Positions 8,894 through 18,020 of a DNA stretch of 38,331 nt are shown here, piece after piece (positions within the stretch are counted from its first letter, which is position 1; each line of letters opens with the position of its first letter). Below the pieces are notes generated by a model. The model did no database searches and was not told where the DNA came from. It saw only the letters and a list, made by a program, of their open reading frames with translations. Both the position numbers and the translations under genes were made by a program. This stretch comes from Gemmatimonadales bacterium (GTDB lineage Bacteria; Gemmatimonadota; Gemmatimonadetes; Gemmatimonadales; JACORV01): contig JAUYOW010000187.1 of assembly GCA_030697825.1 (NCBI GenBank), positions 1-38,331 on the forward strand, in the 5' to 3' direction.

Positions 8894-9642
8894 CCGTGAC
8901 CGCCTCGATCCCCGGGGCGGGCGGGCCGTCCGACGGCGGCGGGTTCGTCGTCACGCTGGATCGGTTCTCGGGGCCCCTGGACCTCCTGCTGCACCTCATC
9001 CGGCGCGAGGAGATCGACCTCTGGGACATCCCGATCGCGCGGATCGCCGACCAGTTCCTCCGGGTGATCCACGACCTCGGGCTGAACGAGGCGGCGGAGT
9101 ACCTCGAGATGGCCGCGCGGCTGGTGCGCATCAAGGTGCAGATGCTGCTGCCGCGCCGCGGCGACGAGGAGCCGTGGGAGGACCCGCGCCACGAACTGGT
9201 GCGCCGCCTCCTGGAGTACCAGCAGATCCGCGAGGTGGTGGATTGGCTGGAGCGGGCCGCGCGGCGTCGCGCCGAGCGCTACGGCCGCGGCTGGGTGCCC
9301 GCTGCGCCGGACGCGCCGCCGCCGCCGCTCGCTTTCAGCATCGAGGAGCTGGTCGAGGCGGTCGAGCGCGTCCTGGCAATGTTCCCGGACGCCGTGATCC
9401 ACCGGGTCCTGCCGCATCCGCTCGACGTTGAAGGCGCCACGCGCCGCGTGCTCGACATGCTCGATGCCCGGCCGTCGTTCGGGTGGCGCGACCTGTTCGG
9501 AACGGCGCCCAGTATAGCGGACATCCTGGCGTCGCTGGTCGCGTTGCTCGAGTTGGCGCGTAGCGGCACCCTGACCCTTTCCCAATCCCGTCCCTTCACC
9601 TCTTTCTCGATCGATCGTGGACCAGCGTACCAGGCTGCTTGA
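8890..9642 (+). CDS. scpA: Segregation and condensation protein A
   Basis: A 250-residue kleisin. The N-terminal domain has the family mark LDRFSGPLDLLLHLIRREE and IDLWDIPIARIADQFL. The centre is LEMAARLVRIKVQMLLPRR, and the C-terminal winged helix ends in LLELARSGTLTLSQSRPF. It bridges the SMC heads and carries the ScpB dimer in chromosome compaction. The frame is open far upstream through the protease gene, but the GTG at 8890 that overlaps the protease stop gives the normal N-terminus. It overlaps scpB by 26 nt. Confidence 0.94.
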   Translation: MTVTASIPGAGGPSDGGGFVVTLDRFSGPLDLLLHLIRREEIDLWDIPIARIADQFLRVIHDLGLNEAAEYLEMAARLVRIKVQMLLPRRGDEEPWEDPRHELVRRLLEYQQIREVVDWLERAARRRAERYGRGWVPAAPDAPPPPLAFSIEELVEAVERVLAMFPDAVIHRVLPHPLDVEGATRRVLDMLDARPSFGWRDLFGTAPSIADILASLVALLELARSGTLTLSQSRPFTSFSIDRGPAYQAA

Positions 9643-10159
9643 AGCGGCGCTCTTCGCGGCGCCAAGACCCCTCGCGCTGGACGAGCTGCACGGGCTCGAT
9701 CCCGAGGCGACCGAGGCCGATTGGCGTCGCGCCGTCGAGGAGCTGCGCGACCACTACGACGCCGGCGGGCACGGCGTCGAGGTGGCCGCCATCGCCGACG
9801 GTTGGCAGATCCTTACGCGGCCGGTCTTCGCCGAGGCGATCGAGCGCGCGGCCTTCGCGTCCCGGCCCGTCAAGCTGTCGGGCGCGGCGCTCGAGGTCCT
9901 GGCGATCATCTCCTACCGGCAGCCGGTCGGTCGCGCGGAGGTCGAGGAGATCCGGGGAGTGTCTTCGGGCGGCGTGCTCAGGCTGCTCCAGGAACGCGGC
10001 CTGATCGAAGTCGCGGGCCGCTCCGAAGGGCTGGGCAGGCCGCTGCGGTACGCCACCACGCCGCTCTTCCTAGAGCACCTCGGCCTCGGCGACCTGGCCG
10101 ACCTGCCGCGTACCGACGAGCTGGCCGTGGCGCTGCGGCCACCGCAGCCGGAACCGTGA
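9617..10159 (+). CDS. scpB: Segregation and condensation protein B
   Basis: This 180-residue protein has two winged-helix domains. LEAALFAAPRPLALDEL opens the first. The second carries LEVLAIISYRQPVGRAEVEEIRGV, the ScpB signature, followed by LLQERGLIEVAGRSEGLGRPLRYATT. It forms a dimer on ScpA in the SMC-ScpAB complex. The GTG at 9617 lies inside scpA, and the rluB-like gene starts at its stop (GTGA), so the trio is coupled. Confidence 0.94.
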   Translation: MDQRTRLLEAALFAAPRPLALDELHGLDPEATEADWRRAVEELRDHYDAGGHGVEVAAIADGWQILTRPVFAEAIERAAFASRPVKLSGAALEVLAIISYRQPVGRAEVEEIRGVSSGGVLRLLQERGLIEVAGRSEGLGRPLRYATTPLFLEHLGLGDLADLPRTDELAVALRPPQPEP

Positions 10160-10899
10160 CCCCGATCCGCCTCGCGCGGTTCCTGGCGCGGGCGGGCGTG
10201 ACATCGCGGCGGGGTGCCGCGGACCTGGTGCGCACCGGCCGCGTCGCCATCAACGGCACTCCGCCGCGCGGGCCGGGCGACCCGGTGGATCCGGAGGCCG
10301 ACCGTGTCACGCTGGACGGTAAGCCGCTGCGCCTGCCGGACCAGGCGTGGATCGCCCTGAACAAGCCGCCGGGATCGGTGACCTCACGCCGGCCGTCGGT
10401 GCGCTTCCCGAGCGTTTTCGATCTGCTCCCCGGCGCGTCTCCGTCCCTGGTGGCGGTGGGTCGGCTGGACGTGCTGTCCGAGGGGCTCCTACTATTCACC
10501 ACCGACGGCGAGCTGGCCGGACGGTTGATGCACCCCCGCTGGCAGGTGCCACGCACCTACCGGGTCTGGGTGTCGGGCAGGCCACGCGTATCGGAGCGGG
10601 AGGCGCTCGCCAACGGCGTTCCGGTGGAGGACGACGTTCCCGTACGGCCGCACGCGTGGCGCTTTCAGCCCGATGCCAAGGGCGGACGGCTCGAGGTGCA
10701 GCTGGGTGAGGGACGCTCGCGCATCGTGCGTCGCATGGCCGCCGCCCTGGGGCTCGGCGTGCGGCGATTGGTCCGCGTGGGATACGGCCCGATCACGTTG
10801 GGTGCGCTCGAGCCGGGCGGATCCCGGCCGCTCGCGCCGGGCGAGATTGAGGCGCTGTACGGTACGGTTGGCCTGAGGCCTCCCGCGAACGCTTCATAG
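10156..10899 (+). CDS. rluB: RsuA/RluB/RluE/RluF-family rRNA pseudouridine synthase
   Basis: A 247-residue protein with an N-terminal S4 RNA-binding domain (RLARFLARAGVTSRRGA, about residues 5-21), then the synthase domain. The catalytic aspartate is in AVGRLDVLSEGLLLFTTDG, and TYRVWV and SRIVRRM follow. A gene of this family after scpB is the usual order and most often is RluB, which modifies 23S rRNA near the peptidyl transferase centre. RsuA-like specificity cannot be excluded. The GTG at 10156 overlaps the scpB stop; a longer frame upstream only shadows scpB. Confidence 0.88.
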   Translation: MTPIRLARFLARAGVTSRRGAADLVRTGRVAINGTPPRGPGDPVDPEADRVTLDGKPLRLPDQAWIALNKPPGSVTSRRPSVRFPSVFDLLPGASPSLVAVGRLDVLSEGLLLFTTDGELAGRLMHPRWQVPRTYRVWVSGRPRVSEREALANGVPVEDDVPVRPHAWRFQPDAKGGRLEVQLGEGRSRIVRRMAAALGLGVRRLVRVGYGPITLGALEPGGSRPLAPGEIEALYGTVGLRPPANAS

Positions 10900-10913
10900 G
10901 GAAAGCGAGCCGC

Positions 10914-12557
10914 ATGGAACTGCAGGGGTCGTCCATCATGATCCTCGGTGGGAGCGGGCTGGTCGGCCGCGCGGTGGCGCGCCGGCTCCTCGATTGCCGC
11001 CCGAAGACGATCGTCCTGGTGGCGCTAAACGAGCGGGAGACCGAGGAGACGGCTGAGAGTCTCCGTCCCCGCGCCGGAGACGCCGTGATCGTGACGGAGT
11101 ACGGGAACGTCTACCTGCCCGCTACGCTCGCCCGGCTCGACCGCGCCACTTTGCTCGACGATCCGGCGCGGCGCCGCCTGATGGTGGACGACGTCTACGG
11201 CGACCTCACGGAAGAGTTGCTGACGCGCAGCTTTCTGGTGCAGCTGCTCGAGAAGTACCGGCCCGACGCCGTGGTGGATTGTGTCAACACCGCGACGGCG
11301 TTCGCCTATCAGGACGTCTACCGTTCGTCGCGCGATCTGATCGCGGCGTGCGACAAGGGCGGCGCCGACCAGGCCGCCGTCGAGCGCCACATCCTCACCC
11401 AGCCCATCCCGCAGCTCACCCGGCACATGCAGGTCCTGGTCGAGGGGCTGCGCCGTTCGGGCACGCGGGCCTACGTGAAGATCGGCACCAGCGGCACCGG
11501 CGGGATGGGCTTCAACATCCCCTACACCCACTCGGAGGAGCGGCCGTCCCGCACGCTGCTCACCAAGTCGGCGGTCGCGGGGGCGCACACCCTGCTGCTG
11601 TATCTTCTCGGGCGGACTCCCGACGCTCCCGCCACCATAGAGATCAAGCCGACCGCCGCGATCGGGTGGCGCGAGATCGCGTTCGGACCGGTGCGCCGCG
11701 CCGGCCTGGAGATCGGGCTGGTGGACTGTCCAGCGCCGATCCCGCTCGGGCGTGCCTTCGACGGCGAGCCGGTGTGGGTGGACCTTGGCCGCCCGCTGGA
11801 ATCGGTGTACGTCAACATGGGCGAGAACGGGCTCTTCGCCAACGAGGAGTTCGCTACCATCACCGCCCTCGGCCAGATGGAGTTCATCACGCCGGAGGAG
11901 ATCGCAGACCACGTGTTGATGGAGCTACAGGGCCGGCCCACTGGGCGCGACGTGATCGCGGCGCTGGACGGGGCCACGGCAGGGCCGACCTACCGCGCGG
12001 GGATCCTGCGGGGGGCCGCGATGCGGCGGCTGCAACAGCTGGAGTCGCAGAGCGGGGTGCGGTCGATCGCCTTCGAGATGCTGGGCCCGCCGCGTCTCAC
12101 CAAGCTGCTGTTCGAGGGCTATCTGCTCTCGCGCCTGTTCGCCAGCGTGTCCCAGCTCGCCGCGGCGGATGCCGCGCGGGTCGGCCGCGACGAGGAGGAG
12201 CTGCTCCAGCGGGACGGCCTCCTTCGCGCCGAGATCATCTCGGTCGGCATCCCGATCGTCAGCCCGGACGGCGCCCACGTCCGACGTGGCCCGCGCGTGG
12301 TGGTGCCGCCTTCGGACGGCGATCCGCTCGCGGCGGCCGCGCGCGGGTGGGTAGACCTGCGGCCGGCCAACTGCACGCTGTGGATCGAGCGCGCGCGGCG
12401 GATCGTCGCCCAGGCCTCCGACCGCGCCACCGGCCGGCGCGGCTCCGGGAGCGACGAGGACTGGAACTCGATGGAGCCGGGTGATCCGATAGTTCCGTGG
12501 CGCATGGCGACCTGGGTGTTCCGGTACGAGGACCGGGGAGAGCGCACCAAGCGCTGA
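10914..12557 (+). CDS. NAD(P)-binding Rossmann-fold (SDR-like) protein of unknown function
   Basis: A 547-residue protein that opens with a dinucleotide-binding loop (MILGGSGLVGRAVARRLL, residues 9-26), as in extended short-chain dehydrogenases. Later segments include VVDCVNTATAFAYQDVY, AYVKIGTSGTGGMGFN, PYTHSEERPSRTLLTKSA and SVYVNMGENGLFANEEFA. The TGGMG.N..Y stretch sits where SDR active sites lie, but no clear YxxxK is visible. The C-terminal third (after about residue 370) is not SDR-like and contains RRGPRVVVPP and LRPANCTLW. I do not know a substrate. It has a good ribosome-binding site and lies 14 nt after rluB and 3 nt before the HEAT gene, within one long transcript. Confidence 0.7.
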   Translation: MELQGSSIMILGGSGLVGRAVARRLLDCRPKTIVLVALNERETEETAESLRPRAGDAVIVTEYGNVYLPATLARLDRATLLDDPARRRLMVDDVYGDLTEELLTRSFLVQLLEKYRPDAVVDCVNTATAFAYQDVYRSSRDLIAACDKGGADQAAVERHILTQPIPQLTRHMQVLVEGLRRSGTRAYVKIGTSGTGGMGFNIPYTHSEERPSRTLLTKSAVAGAHTLLLYLLGRTPDAPATIEIKPTAAIGWREIAFGPVRRAGLEIGLVDCPAPIPLGRAFDGEPVWVDLGRPLESVYVNMGENGLFANEEFATITALGQMEFITPEEIADHVLMELQGRPTGRDVIAALDGATAGPTYRAGILRGAAMRRLQQLESQSGVRSIAFEMLGPPRLTKLLFEGYLLSRLFASVSQLAAADAARVGRDEEELLQRDGLLRAEIISVGIPIVSPDGAHVRRGPRVVVPPSDGDPLAAAARGWVDLRPANCTLWIERARRIVAQASDRATGRRGSGSDEDWNSMEPGDPIVPWRMATWVFRYEDRGERTKR

Positions 12558-12560
12558 GCC

Positions 12561-14078
12561 ATGGACGTCAAGCCGATTGAATCCGTGCTCGCGGAAGTGG
12601 GCAAGGCGTTTCGGCTCTGCCGGTTCTACCCGTCGTCCCATCCGTCGGTGCAGCAGGCGCTGTCCGAGTTGTCCGCCTCGCTCCCCTCGCTCACCAACGT
12701 CGGAGTCGTAGAGCTTCGCATCTCCCCGACCGGCTTCCTCCTCGGCGCCACCCCCGTCGCGCCGCGCAACCCGCCCGTCCAGGAGCTGGCCGGGCTGCTG
12801 TACGCGCAGGGTCACTGCGCCCTGGAGATCGAGCCCGGCGTCACCGCCGACGAGTTCGCCGCGCTGATCCAGATGGTCGGCGGCGCCGGCGCGAAGTCCA
12901 TGCAGTCCATGGGTGTTCACACCCAGCTCCAGACCCTCCCGCACATCCGGCTGGAGCAGGCGGTGCGCAAGTCGAGCTCGAGCCAGCGGCCGTCCGCCGC
13001 AGGGACCGGTTCGAGTGCGGCGGCCATGGCGGAAGGCCCGTCCCTGGGCCGGCGCTCCACCGGAGTGTTCCGCCCCGACGCGTTGCCACCCGAGATCGAA
13101 GCGCCGCGTCTCATCACGTTGGTCGAGCTGGCCGCGCCGGCTGAAGCGCCGCGCATGCTCGCGCGCCTCGGCGAAGTCGCCCAGGACCTCGCCGCCAGCC
13201 GTGACGTCGTTGGCTTCGCGAAGGCAGCGCGTGCTCTCGCCCGCGCCGCCGCCGCCGACGGCCCCCCGGAAGTCGTCGAGGCCGCCCGGCGGGCTATGGA
13301 GGCGTGCGTCACCGACGCGACCACCGGGTCTCTGATCTCGCGCCTCGAGGACTCGAAGCTCCCGGCCGACGACCGGGACGCGCTCGTCCAGGTCCTCGGC
13401 GCCCTCGGCGCTCGGGTCGTCCCCCTGGTCGCCGATTCGTTCCTGAGCGTGGTCACCCAGGAACAGCGCGACGTGCTCCTTGCGGTCGTGCGGCTGGCGG
13501 GCGAGGCGGCCATCGCGCCGATAAGCGCCCGTATCGCGGCGGAGCCGCGGGCGGAAGCGGCCCGCGCGTACGCGGTCTTTCTCGGAGTGATCGAGAGTCC
13601 TACCTCGGTGCCGGTACTAGGCACTCTCACCGAGCACCTGGACGCCGGAGTCCGCGCCGCCGCTATCGCCTCGCTGGCGCGGATCGGCGGGCCCGAAGCG
13701 AATCGCCACCTCGTCCACGCGCTTCGCGACGCCAGTCCCGCGGTCAGGGCGGAGGCCGCACGGGGCATCGCCTGGACCGGCGACCGCTCGGCGTCGGGGA
13801 TAGTCATGGCGCGCCTCAAGGACGAGACCGAGGCCGAGGTGGTCGTCCCACTGCTCGAAGCGCTCGGCCACCTCAAGGAGACCCGCGCCGTGTCGTTGCT
13901 CTCGGACCTCGCCAGCGGCGTTAGCGGCGTCTTCCAGCGGCACCCGGTGGCAGTGCGCGCGGCTGCCATCAGAGCCCTCGGGCAGATCGGATCGCCGGAA
14001 GCGCGCGCCGCCGTCGAATCGCACCGGGGCGATCGCACTCCCGAACTCAAGGCGGCGGCGGAAGAGGCGCTGAAGTGA
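12561..14078 (+). CDS. HEAT-repeat protein with N-terminal Y-x-x-x-H-P module
   Basis: This 505-residue protein has no assigned function. Residues 1-110 contain AFRLCRFYPSSHPSVQQAL, then ELRISPTGFLLG and LEIEPGVTADEFAALI. The same pattern recurs at the starts of the products at 24785 and 27023. A Ser/Gly-rich linker follows at about residues 130-165. The rest is alpha-helical, with clear HEAT repeats from about residue 350: LDAGVRAAAIASLARIGG, SPAVRAEAARGIAWTG and HPVAVRAAAIRALGQIGS. HEAT arrays generally act as protein-binding scaffolds. It sits between the Rossmann-fold gene and mutL. No catalytic motif is seen. Confidence 0.8.
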   Translation: MDVKPIESVLAEVGKAFRLCRFYPSSHPSVQQALSELSASLPSLTNVGVVELRISPTGFLLGATPVAPRNPPVQELAGLLYAQGHCALEIEPGVTADEFAALIQMVGGAGAKSMQSMGVHTQLQTLPHIRLEQAVRKSSSSQRPSAAGTGSSAAAMAEGPSLGRRSTGVFRPDALPPEIEAPRLITLVELAAPAEAPRMLARLGEVAQDLAASRDVVGFAKAARALARAAAADGPPEVVEAARRAMEACVTDATTGSLISRLEDSKLPADDRDALVQVLGALGARVVPLVADSFLSVVTQEQRDVLLAVVRLAGEAAIAPISARIAAEPRAEAARAYAVFLGVIESPTSVPVLGTLTEHLDAGVRAAAIASLARIGGPEANRHLVHALRDASPAVRAEAARGIAWTGDRSASGIVMARLKDETEAEVVVPLLEALGHLKETRAVSLLSDLASGVSGVFQRHPVAVRAAAIRALGQIGSPEARAAVESHRGDRTPELKAAAEEALK

Positions 14079-14097
14079 CCGCTGCGTGGAGCGAGTG

Positions 14098-15885
14098 ATG
14101 GCCCGGCGCCGGATCGCGATCCTCCCCGACAACGTCTCCAACCGCATCGCCGCGGGTGAGGTGGTCGAGCGTCCCGCCTCGGTCGTCAAGGAGCTGCTCG
14201 AGAACGCCCTCGACGCGGGTGCGCGCGCGATTGCCGTCGAGATCGAGTCCGGCGGCAAGAGTCTCATCCGCCTGGCCGACGACGGCGAAGGGATGGCGAG
14301 GGAGGACGCGCTGCTCGCCCTCGACCGGCATGCCACCAGCAAGGTCCGCACCGCCGACGACCTGGTCGGCGTCGCGACCTTCGGCTTCCGCGGCGAGGCG
14401 CTGCCCAGCATCGCGGCCGTTTCGCGCTTCGAGATGGAAACGGCCACCGACGACGAGCCCGTGGGGACGCGCATCGCCTCCGCCGGCGGCCTCGTCTCCG
14501 CGGTCGAGGACGTGACGCGCCAGCGCGGGACGACCGTCACCGTGCGCTCGCTGTTCTACAATACGCCGGCCCGCCGCAAGTTCCTCCGCTCCGCGCGGAG
14601 CGAGGCCCGCGCCTGTGCGGACGTAGTGACCACCCTCGCGCTCACCATGCCCGCGCTGGGCCTGACCCTCCTCGCCGACGCCCGTCGCGTCGTCGAGGCG
14701 CTGCCGGCGACCTCGCTCGGGGCGCGGGTCGCACAGCTCCTGGGGCACCGGCTTGCCGCCACGCTTGTGCCGGTCGAATGGGAGCAGAACGAGATCCGGG
14801 TGAGCGGGCTCGCCCAGCGTCCGGCGGACGCGGCTCCGGGCGGCCGCAGCGTGTATCTCCTGGTCAACGGGCGGCCGATCCGCGACCACTTCCTCGTGCG
14901 CGCCGCGGAGCGCGGTTATCGCGCGACGGTCCCCGCCGGCAGCCGCCCGAGTCTAGTGCTCGCGCTCTCCGTCCCTGCCGCGGACCTGGACGTCAACGTG
15001 CATCCGGCGAAGCTCGAGGTTCGGTTCCGCGACCGGTTCGCCGTGGAGGCCGCGGTCGAGGAAGCGCTGCATCGCGCTCTGGGCGAGCTCGTGGCGGCGG
15101 CTCCGTTCGGAAGCGCGGCGCTGCCCTGGGAACACCGCGCAGTCCCGCTTCCATCATACGGGGCGCCGGATGCGTCGCTGCATCGGGCCGCCTCGGCCGA
15201 CCTCTTCGCCAGCGGGGCGGGGGAAGCGACGACTCCGGCTGAGCCGACGACCGGCGTCGCGGACGAGGAGGTCCTGCCGCGCGAGTCGGGCGCGCCGCCC
15301 GCGCGCGCGGCGGTCGGACTGCGCATCGTAGCTCAGATCCATCAGGCCTACGTTCTGGTCGAGAGCGCGCAGGGGCTGCTGATCGTGGACCAGCATTCGG
15401 CTCACGAGCGGATCCTTTACGAACGGACGATGGGCGCGCTCGAGTCCGGCGCGGCTGCGTCGCAGAAGCTCCTCTTCCCACTCACCATCGAGTTCCAGCC
15501 CGCCGAGCTCGACGCGATCGATGCCCACCGGGAGCTGCTCGAGCGACTCGGTTTCGAGCTGGAGCCGTTCGGCGGTCGCGCAGTCGCCGTGCAGGCCGCC
15601 CCGGCCCCGCACCCGCGCTTCGACGCCGAGCGTTGCCTCCGGGAGGTCGTGGCTGACCTGGCCGGCAACCGCTTCGGCGGGCTAGCCAACCGTCTCGAGC
15701 GCTTCGCGGCGACCTTCGCCTGCCGGGCCGCGATCAAGGCGGGCCAGCCCCTCACGCGCGAGGAGATGGACGAGCTGGTGCGCCGTCTCTTCTCCAGCGA
15801 GCTTCCCGCCCACGATGTCCACGGCCGTCCGACGATCGTCCAGCTGCCGTTGGCCGAGCTGGAGCGCCGGTTCGGCAGGCGCTGA
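14098..15885 (+). CDS. mutL: DNA mismatch repair protein MutL
   Basis: A 595-residue protein with the GHKL ATPase motifs IAAGEVVERPASVVKELLEN, DDGEGM, TFGFRGEALPSI and GTTVTVRSLFYNTPAR. A Pro-rich linker follows, then the dimerisation domain. The endonuclease metal motif is present as DQHSAHERILYE (from Asp431) with Ala replaced by Ser, and ACRAAIKAG and ERRFGR are also there. The Cys of the usual CPHGRP is Asp573 (HDVHGRP). MutL couples MutS mismatch recognition to repair. The ATG at 14098 has GGAGCGA 3 nt upstream; GTG 14086 would add four residues. miaA follows, as in many bacteria. Confidence 0.95.
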   Translation: MARRRIAILPDNVSNRIAAGEVVERPASVVKELLENALDAGARAIAVEIESGGKSLIRLADDGEGMAREDALLALDRHATSKVRTADDLVGVATFGFRGEALPSIAAVSRFEMETATDDEPVGTRIASAGGLVSAVEDVTRQRGTTVTVRSLFYNTPARRKFLRSARSEARACADVVTTLALTMPALGLTLLADARRVVEALPATSLGARVAQLLGHRLAATLVPVEWEQNEIRVSGLAQRPADAAPGGRSVYLLVNGRPIRDHFLVRAAERGYRATVPAGSRPSLVLALSVPAADLDVNVHPAKLEVRFRDRFAVEAAVEEALHRALGELVAAAPFGSAALPWEHRAVPLPSYGAPDASLHRAASADLFASGAGEATTPAEPTTGVADEEVLPRESGAPPARAAVGLRIVAQIHQAYVLVESAQGLLIVDQHSAHERILYERTMGALESGAAASQKLLFPLTIEFQPAELDAIDAHRELLERLGFELEPFGGRAVAVQAAPAPHPRFDAERCLREVVADLAGNRFGGLANRLERFAATFACRAAIKAGQPLTREEMDELVRRLFSSELPAHDVHGRPTIVQLPLAELERRFGRR

Positions 15886-15922
15886 ACGCCTTTCCCTCTT
15901 CAACCTTCAACGTCTTTTTCAC

Positions 15923-16873
15923 TTGAACGCTCTTCTCGTCCCGGTTATTGCGGGCCCCACGGCCGTCGGCAAGACGCGGGTCGCGACCGCGCTGGCGCGC
16001 CTCGTCGAAACCGAGATCGTCTCCGCCGACTCGCGCCAGGTCTATCGGCGTCTCGACATCGGCACCGCGAAACCGGCGGCCGGCGAGCGGGCGGCGGCGC
16101 CCTATCACGGTCTCGACTTGGTGGAGTCCGGAGAGCGTTACTCCGCCGGGCGCTTCGCGCGGGATGCTACCGGGTGGATCGCCGGGATCGCCGCACGCGG
16201 CCGCCTCCCGCTGATCGTCGGCGGGACCGGGTTCTACCTGCGCGCTCTGTTCGAGGGTCTGTTCGAGGAGCCGGCGATCGATCCGGCGCGTCGCGAGCGC
16301 CTGCGGCTGGCCCTTGCCCGCCTTCCCGCTGAAGAGGTCGCCCGCTGGGCCAAGCGGCTGGACTCCGGGTTTCAGGGAGGGGGAGCGCCGCGCGCCGCGC
16401 GCGCCACCGAAGTGGCGTTGCTCACCGGACAGCCTCTCACGGCGCTCCAGCGGGCCGGCCCCGCAGCGAAGCCCGCGCTGGCCCCCTGGTACGCGCTCCT
16501 CACCCTGCCGCGCGCCGTCCTGGCGGGGCGCATCGCCGCCCGCACCGAATCCATGCTCGCCGCCGGCCTGGTGGAAGAAGTGCGGGCGCTGCTGCAGGCC
16601 GGAGTGCCGAAGGGAGCGCCGGGGCTCACCGGCGTCGGATACCGCGAGGCGATCCGGCACCTCGAGGGTCGGCTCGACGAAAGCGGGCTGGCCGCTGCCA
16701 TCGCCCAGGCGACGCGACGCTACGCCAAGCGACAGGAGACCTGGTTCCGCCACCAGCTCGCGGGTCAGGTGGTGCGGTTCGATGCCTCGCTGGAGCCGGA
16801 AACGCTGGCGCGCGAGGTCCTCTCCAGGTATCGTGCGGCACTCCGGACCTTGGAACCGGATCACGCATCCTAA
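15923..16873 (+). CDS. miaA: tRNA dimethylallyltransferase
   Basis: A 316-residue protein with the P-loop IAGPTAVGKT, SADSRQVYRRLDIGTAKP, VGGTGFYLRAL, GYREAIRHL and the C-terminal RRYAKRQETWFR. It adds a dimethylallyl group to A37 of tRNAs that read UNN codons, which include the tRNA-Ser type encoded at 3064. The start chosen is TTG 15923 (LNALLVPVIAGPT), which gives the usual distance to the P-loop; no ribosome-binding site is clear. The 37-nt gap after mutL contains the short direct repeat CTTCAACCTTCAAC. Confidence 0.94.
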   Translation: MNALLVPVIAGPTAVGKTRVATALARLVETEIVSADSRQVYRRLDIGTAKPAAGERAAAPYHGLDLVESGERYSAGRFARDATGWIAGIAARGRLPLIVGGTGFYLRALFEGLFEEPAIDPARRERLRLALARLPAEEVARWAKRLDSGFQGGGAPRAARATEVALLTGQPLTALQRAGPAAKPALAPWYALLTLPRAVLAGRIAARTESMLAAGLVEEVRALLQAGVPKGAPGLTGVGYREAIRHLEGRLDESGLAAAIAQATRRYAKRQETWFRHQLAGQVVRFDASLEPETLAREVLSRYRAALRTLEPDHAS

Positions 16874-16874
16874 C

Positions 16875-16899
16875 CAGCTAACGGCCTACAGCCAACGGC
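16875..16899 (+). repeat. Imperfect direct repeat between miaA and bshA
   Basis: CAGCTAACGGC and CAGCCAACGGC lie 14 nt apart in the 34-nt gap. They differ at one base. No function is apparent. Confidence 0.4.
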
Positions 16900-16907
16900 T
16901 CTTTCCC

Positions 16908-18020
16908 TTGCGCATCGGCATCGTTTGCTATCCCACCTACGGCGGCTCCGGCGCCGTCGCGACCGAGCTGGGCCTCGCGCTCGCCGAGCGCGGGCACGAG
17001 GTGCACTTCATCTCCTATGCGCTGCCGTTCCGGCTGCGGTTCAGCGAGCGGGTCACCTTCCATGAGGTGAAGATCGGGTCCTACCCGCTCTTCGAGCACC
17101 CGCCGTACTCGCTCGCACTCGCCGTCATGCTGCACGAGGTGGCCGTGAAGGCCCGCCTCGACGTGATCCACGCGCACTACGCCATCCCGCACGCCATTTC
17201 CGGATGGCTCGCCAAGCAGCTCCTCGCCGACGAGCGGCCGCTACCGATCGTGACGACGCTGCACGGCACCGACATCACGCTGGTCGGGCAGGACCCATCG
17301 TACTACACGATCACCAAGTTCTCCATCGAGCAGTCGGACGCGGTCACGGCGGTCTCCGCATACCTTCGCGATGAGACTTACCGGGCGTTCGGCTGCACCG
17401 GCTGCGGGATCGAAGTCATCCCGAACTTCGTGAGGCTGGACCAGTTCGCGCCCCCGAAGGAGCGGTGCACCATCTTCCCTCCGGGCGAGAAGGTGCTGAT
17501 GCACATTTCGAACATGCGCCCCGTGAAACGCGTGCTCGACGTGGTGCGGATCTTCGACCGGGTGAATGCGCGGCTGCCTTCTCGCCTCATCATGGTGGGC
17601 GACGGGCCCGACCGCGACGCGGCCGAACGCGAGGTGGAAAGGCTCGGACTCGCGCCGCGCACTCGGTTCCTGGGCAAGGTCGAGGACGTGGCCGACGTGC
17701 TGCGCTGGGCTGACCTCTACCTCCTGCCCAGCCAGAGCGAGTCGTTCGGGCTGTCGGCCCTGGAGGCGCTTGCCACCGGCGTGCCCGTAGTGGGTCATCG
17801 GGTCGGCGGCCTTCCGGAAGTCGTGCGGCACGGGGTCGACGGCTTCCTGGGCGATGTGGGCGACATCGACGGGCTGGCCGCGGGCGCCATTGATCTGCTG
17901 GCCGACGATGCGCGATGGCGCGCGGCGTCGGCGGCCGCGCGGGTCCGCGCGGCCGACTTCGCCACGGAGCGCGTGGTGCCCCGGTACGAAGAGATCTATG
18001 CCGCCGTCGTGGATCGCTAG
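16908..18020 (+). CDS. bshA: BshA: N-acetyl-alpha-D-glucosaminyl L-malate synthase
   Basis: A 370-residue GT-B (GT4) glycosyltransferase. It starts LRIGIVCYPTYGGSGAVATELG, which is the BshA signature, and continues with DVIHAHYAIPHA, TTLHGTDITLVG, VIPNFV, SNMRPVKRVLDV, VGDGPDRDAAE and LLPSQSESFGLSALEA. It joins UDP-GlcNAc to L-malate, the first step of bacillithiol synthesis. The later enzymes BshB and BshC are not in this window. The TTG at 16908 gives the family N-terminus; the longer open frame upstream shadows miaA. The 3' end overlaps the prenyltransferase gene by 23 nt. Confidence 0.92.
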   Translation: MRIGIVCYPTYGGSGAVATELGLALAERGHEVHFISYALPFRLRFSERVTFHEVKIGSYPLFEHPPYSLALAVMLHEVAVKARLDVIHAHYAIPHAISGWLAKQLLADERPLPIVTTLHGTDITLVGQDPSYYTITKFSIEQSDAVTAVSAYLRDETYRAFGCTGCGIEVIPNFVRLDQFAPPKERCTIFPPGEKVLMHISNMRPVKRVLDVVRIFDRVNARLPSRLIMVGDGPDRDAAEREVERLGLAPRTRFLGKVEDVADVLRWADLYLLPSQSESFGLSALEALATGVPVVGHRVGGLPEVVRHGVDGFLGDVGDIDGLAAGAIDLLADDARWRAASAAARVRAADFATERVVPRYEEIYAAVVDR

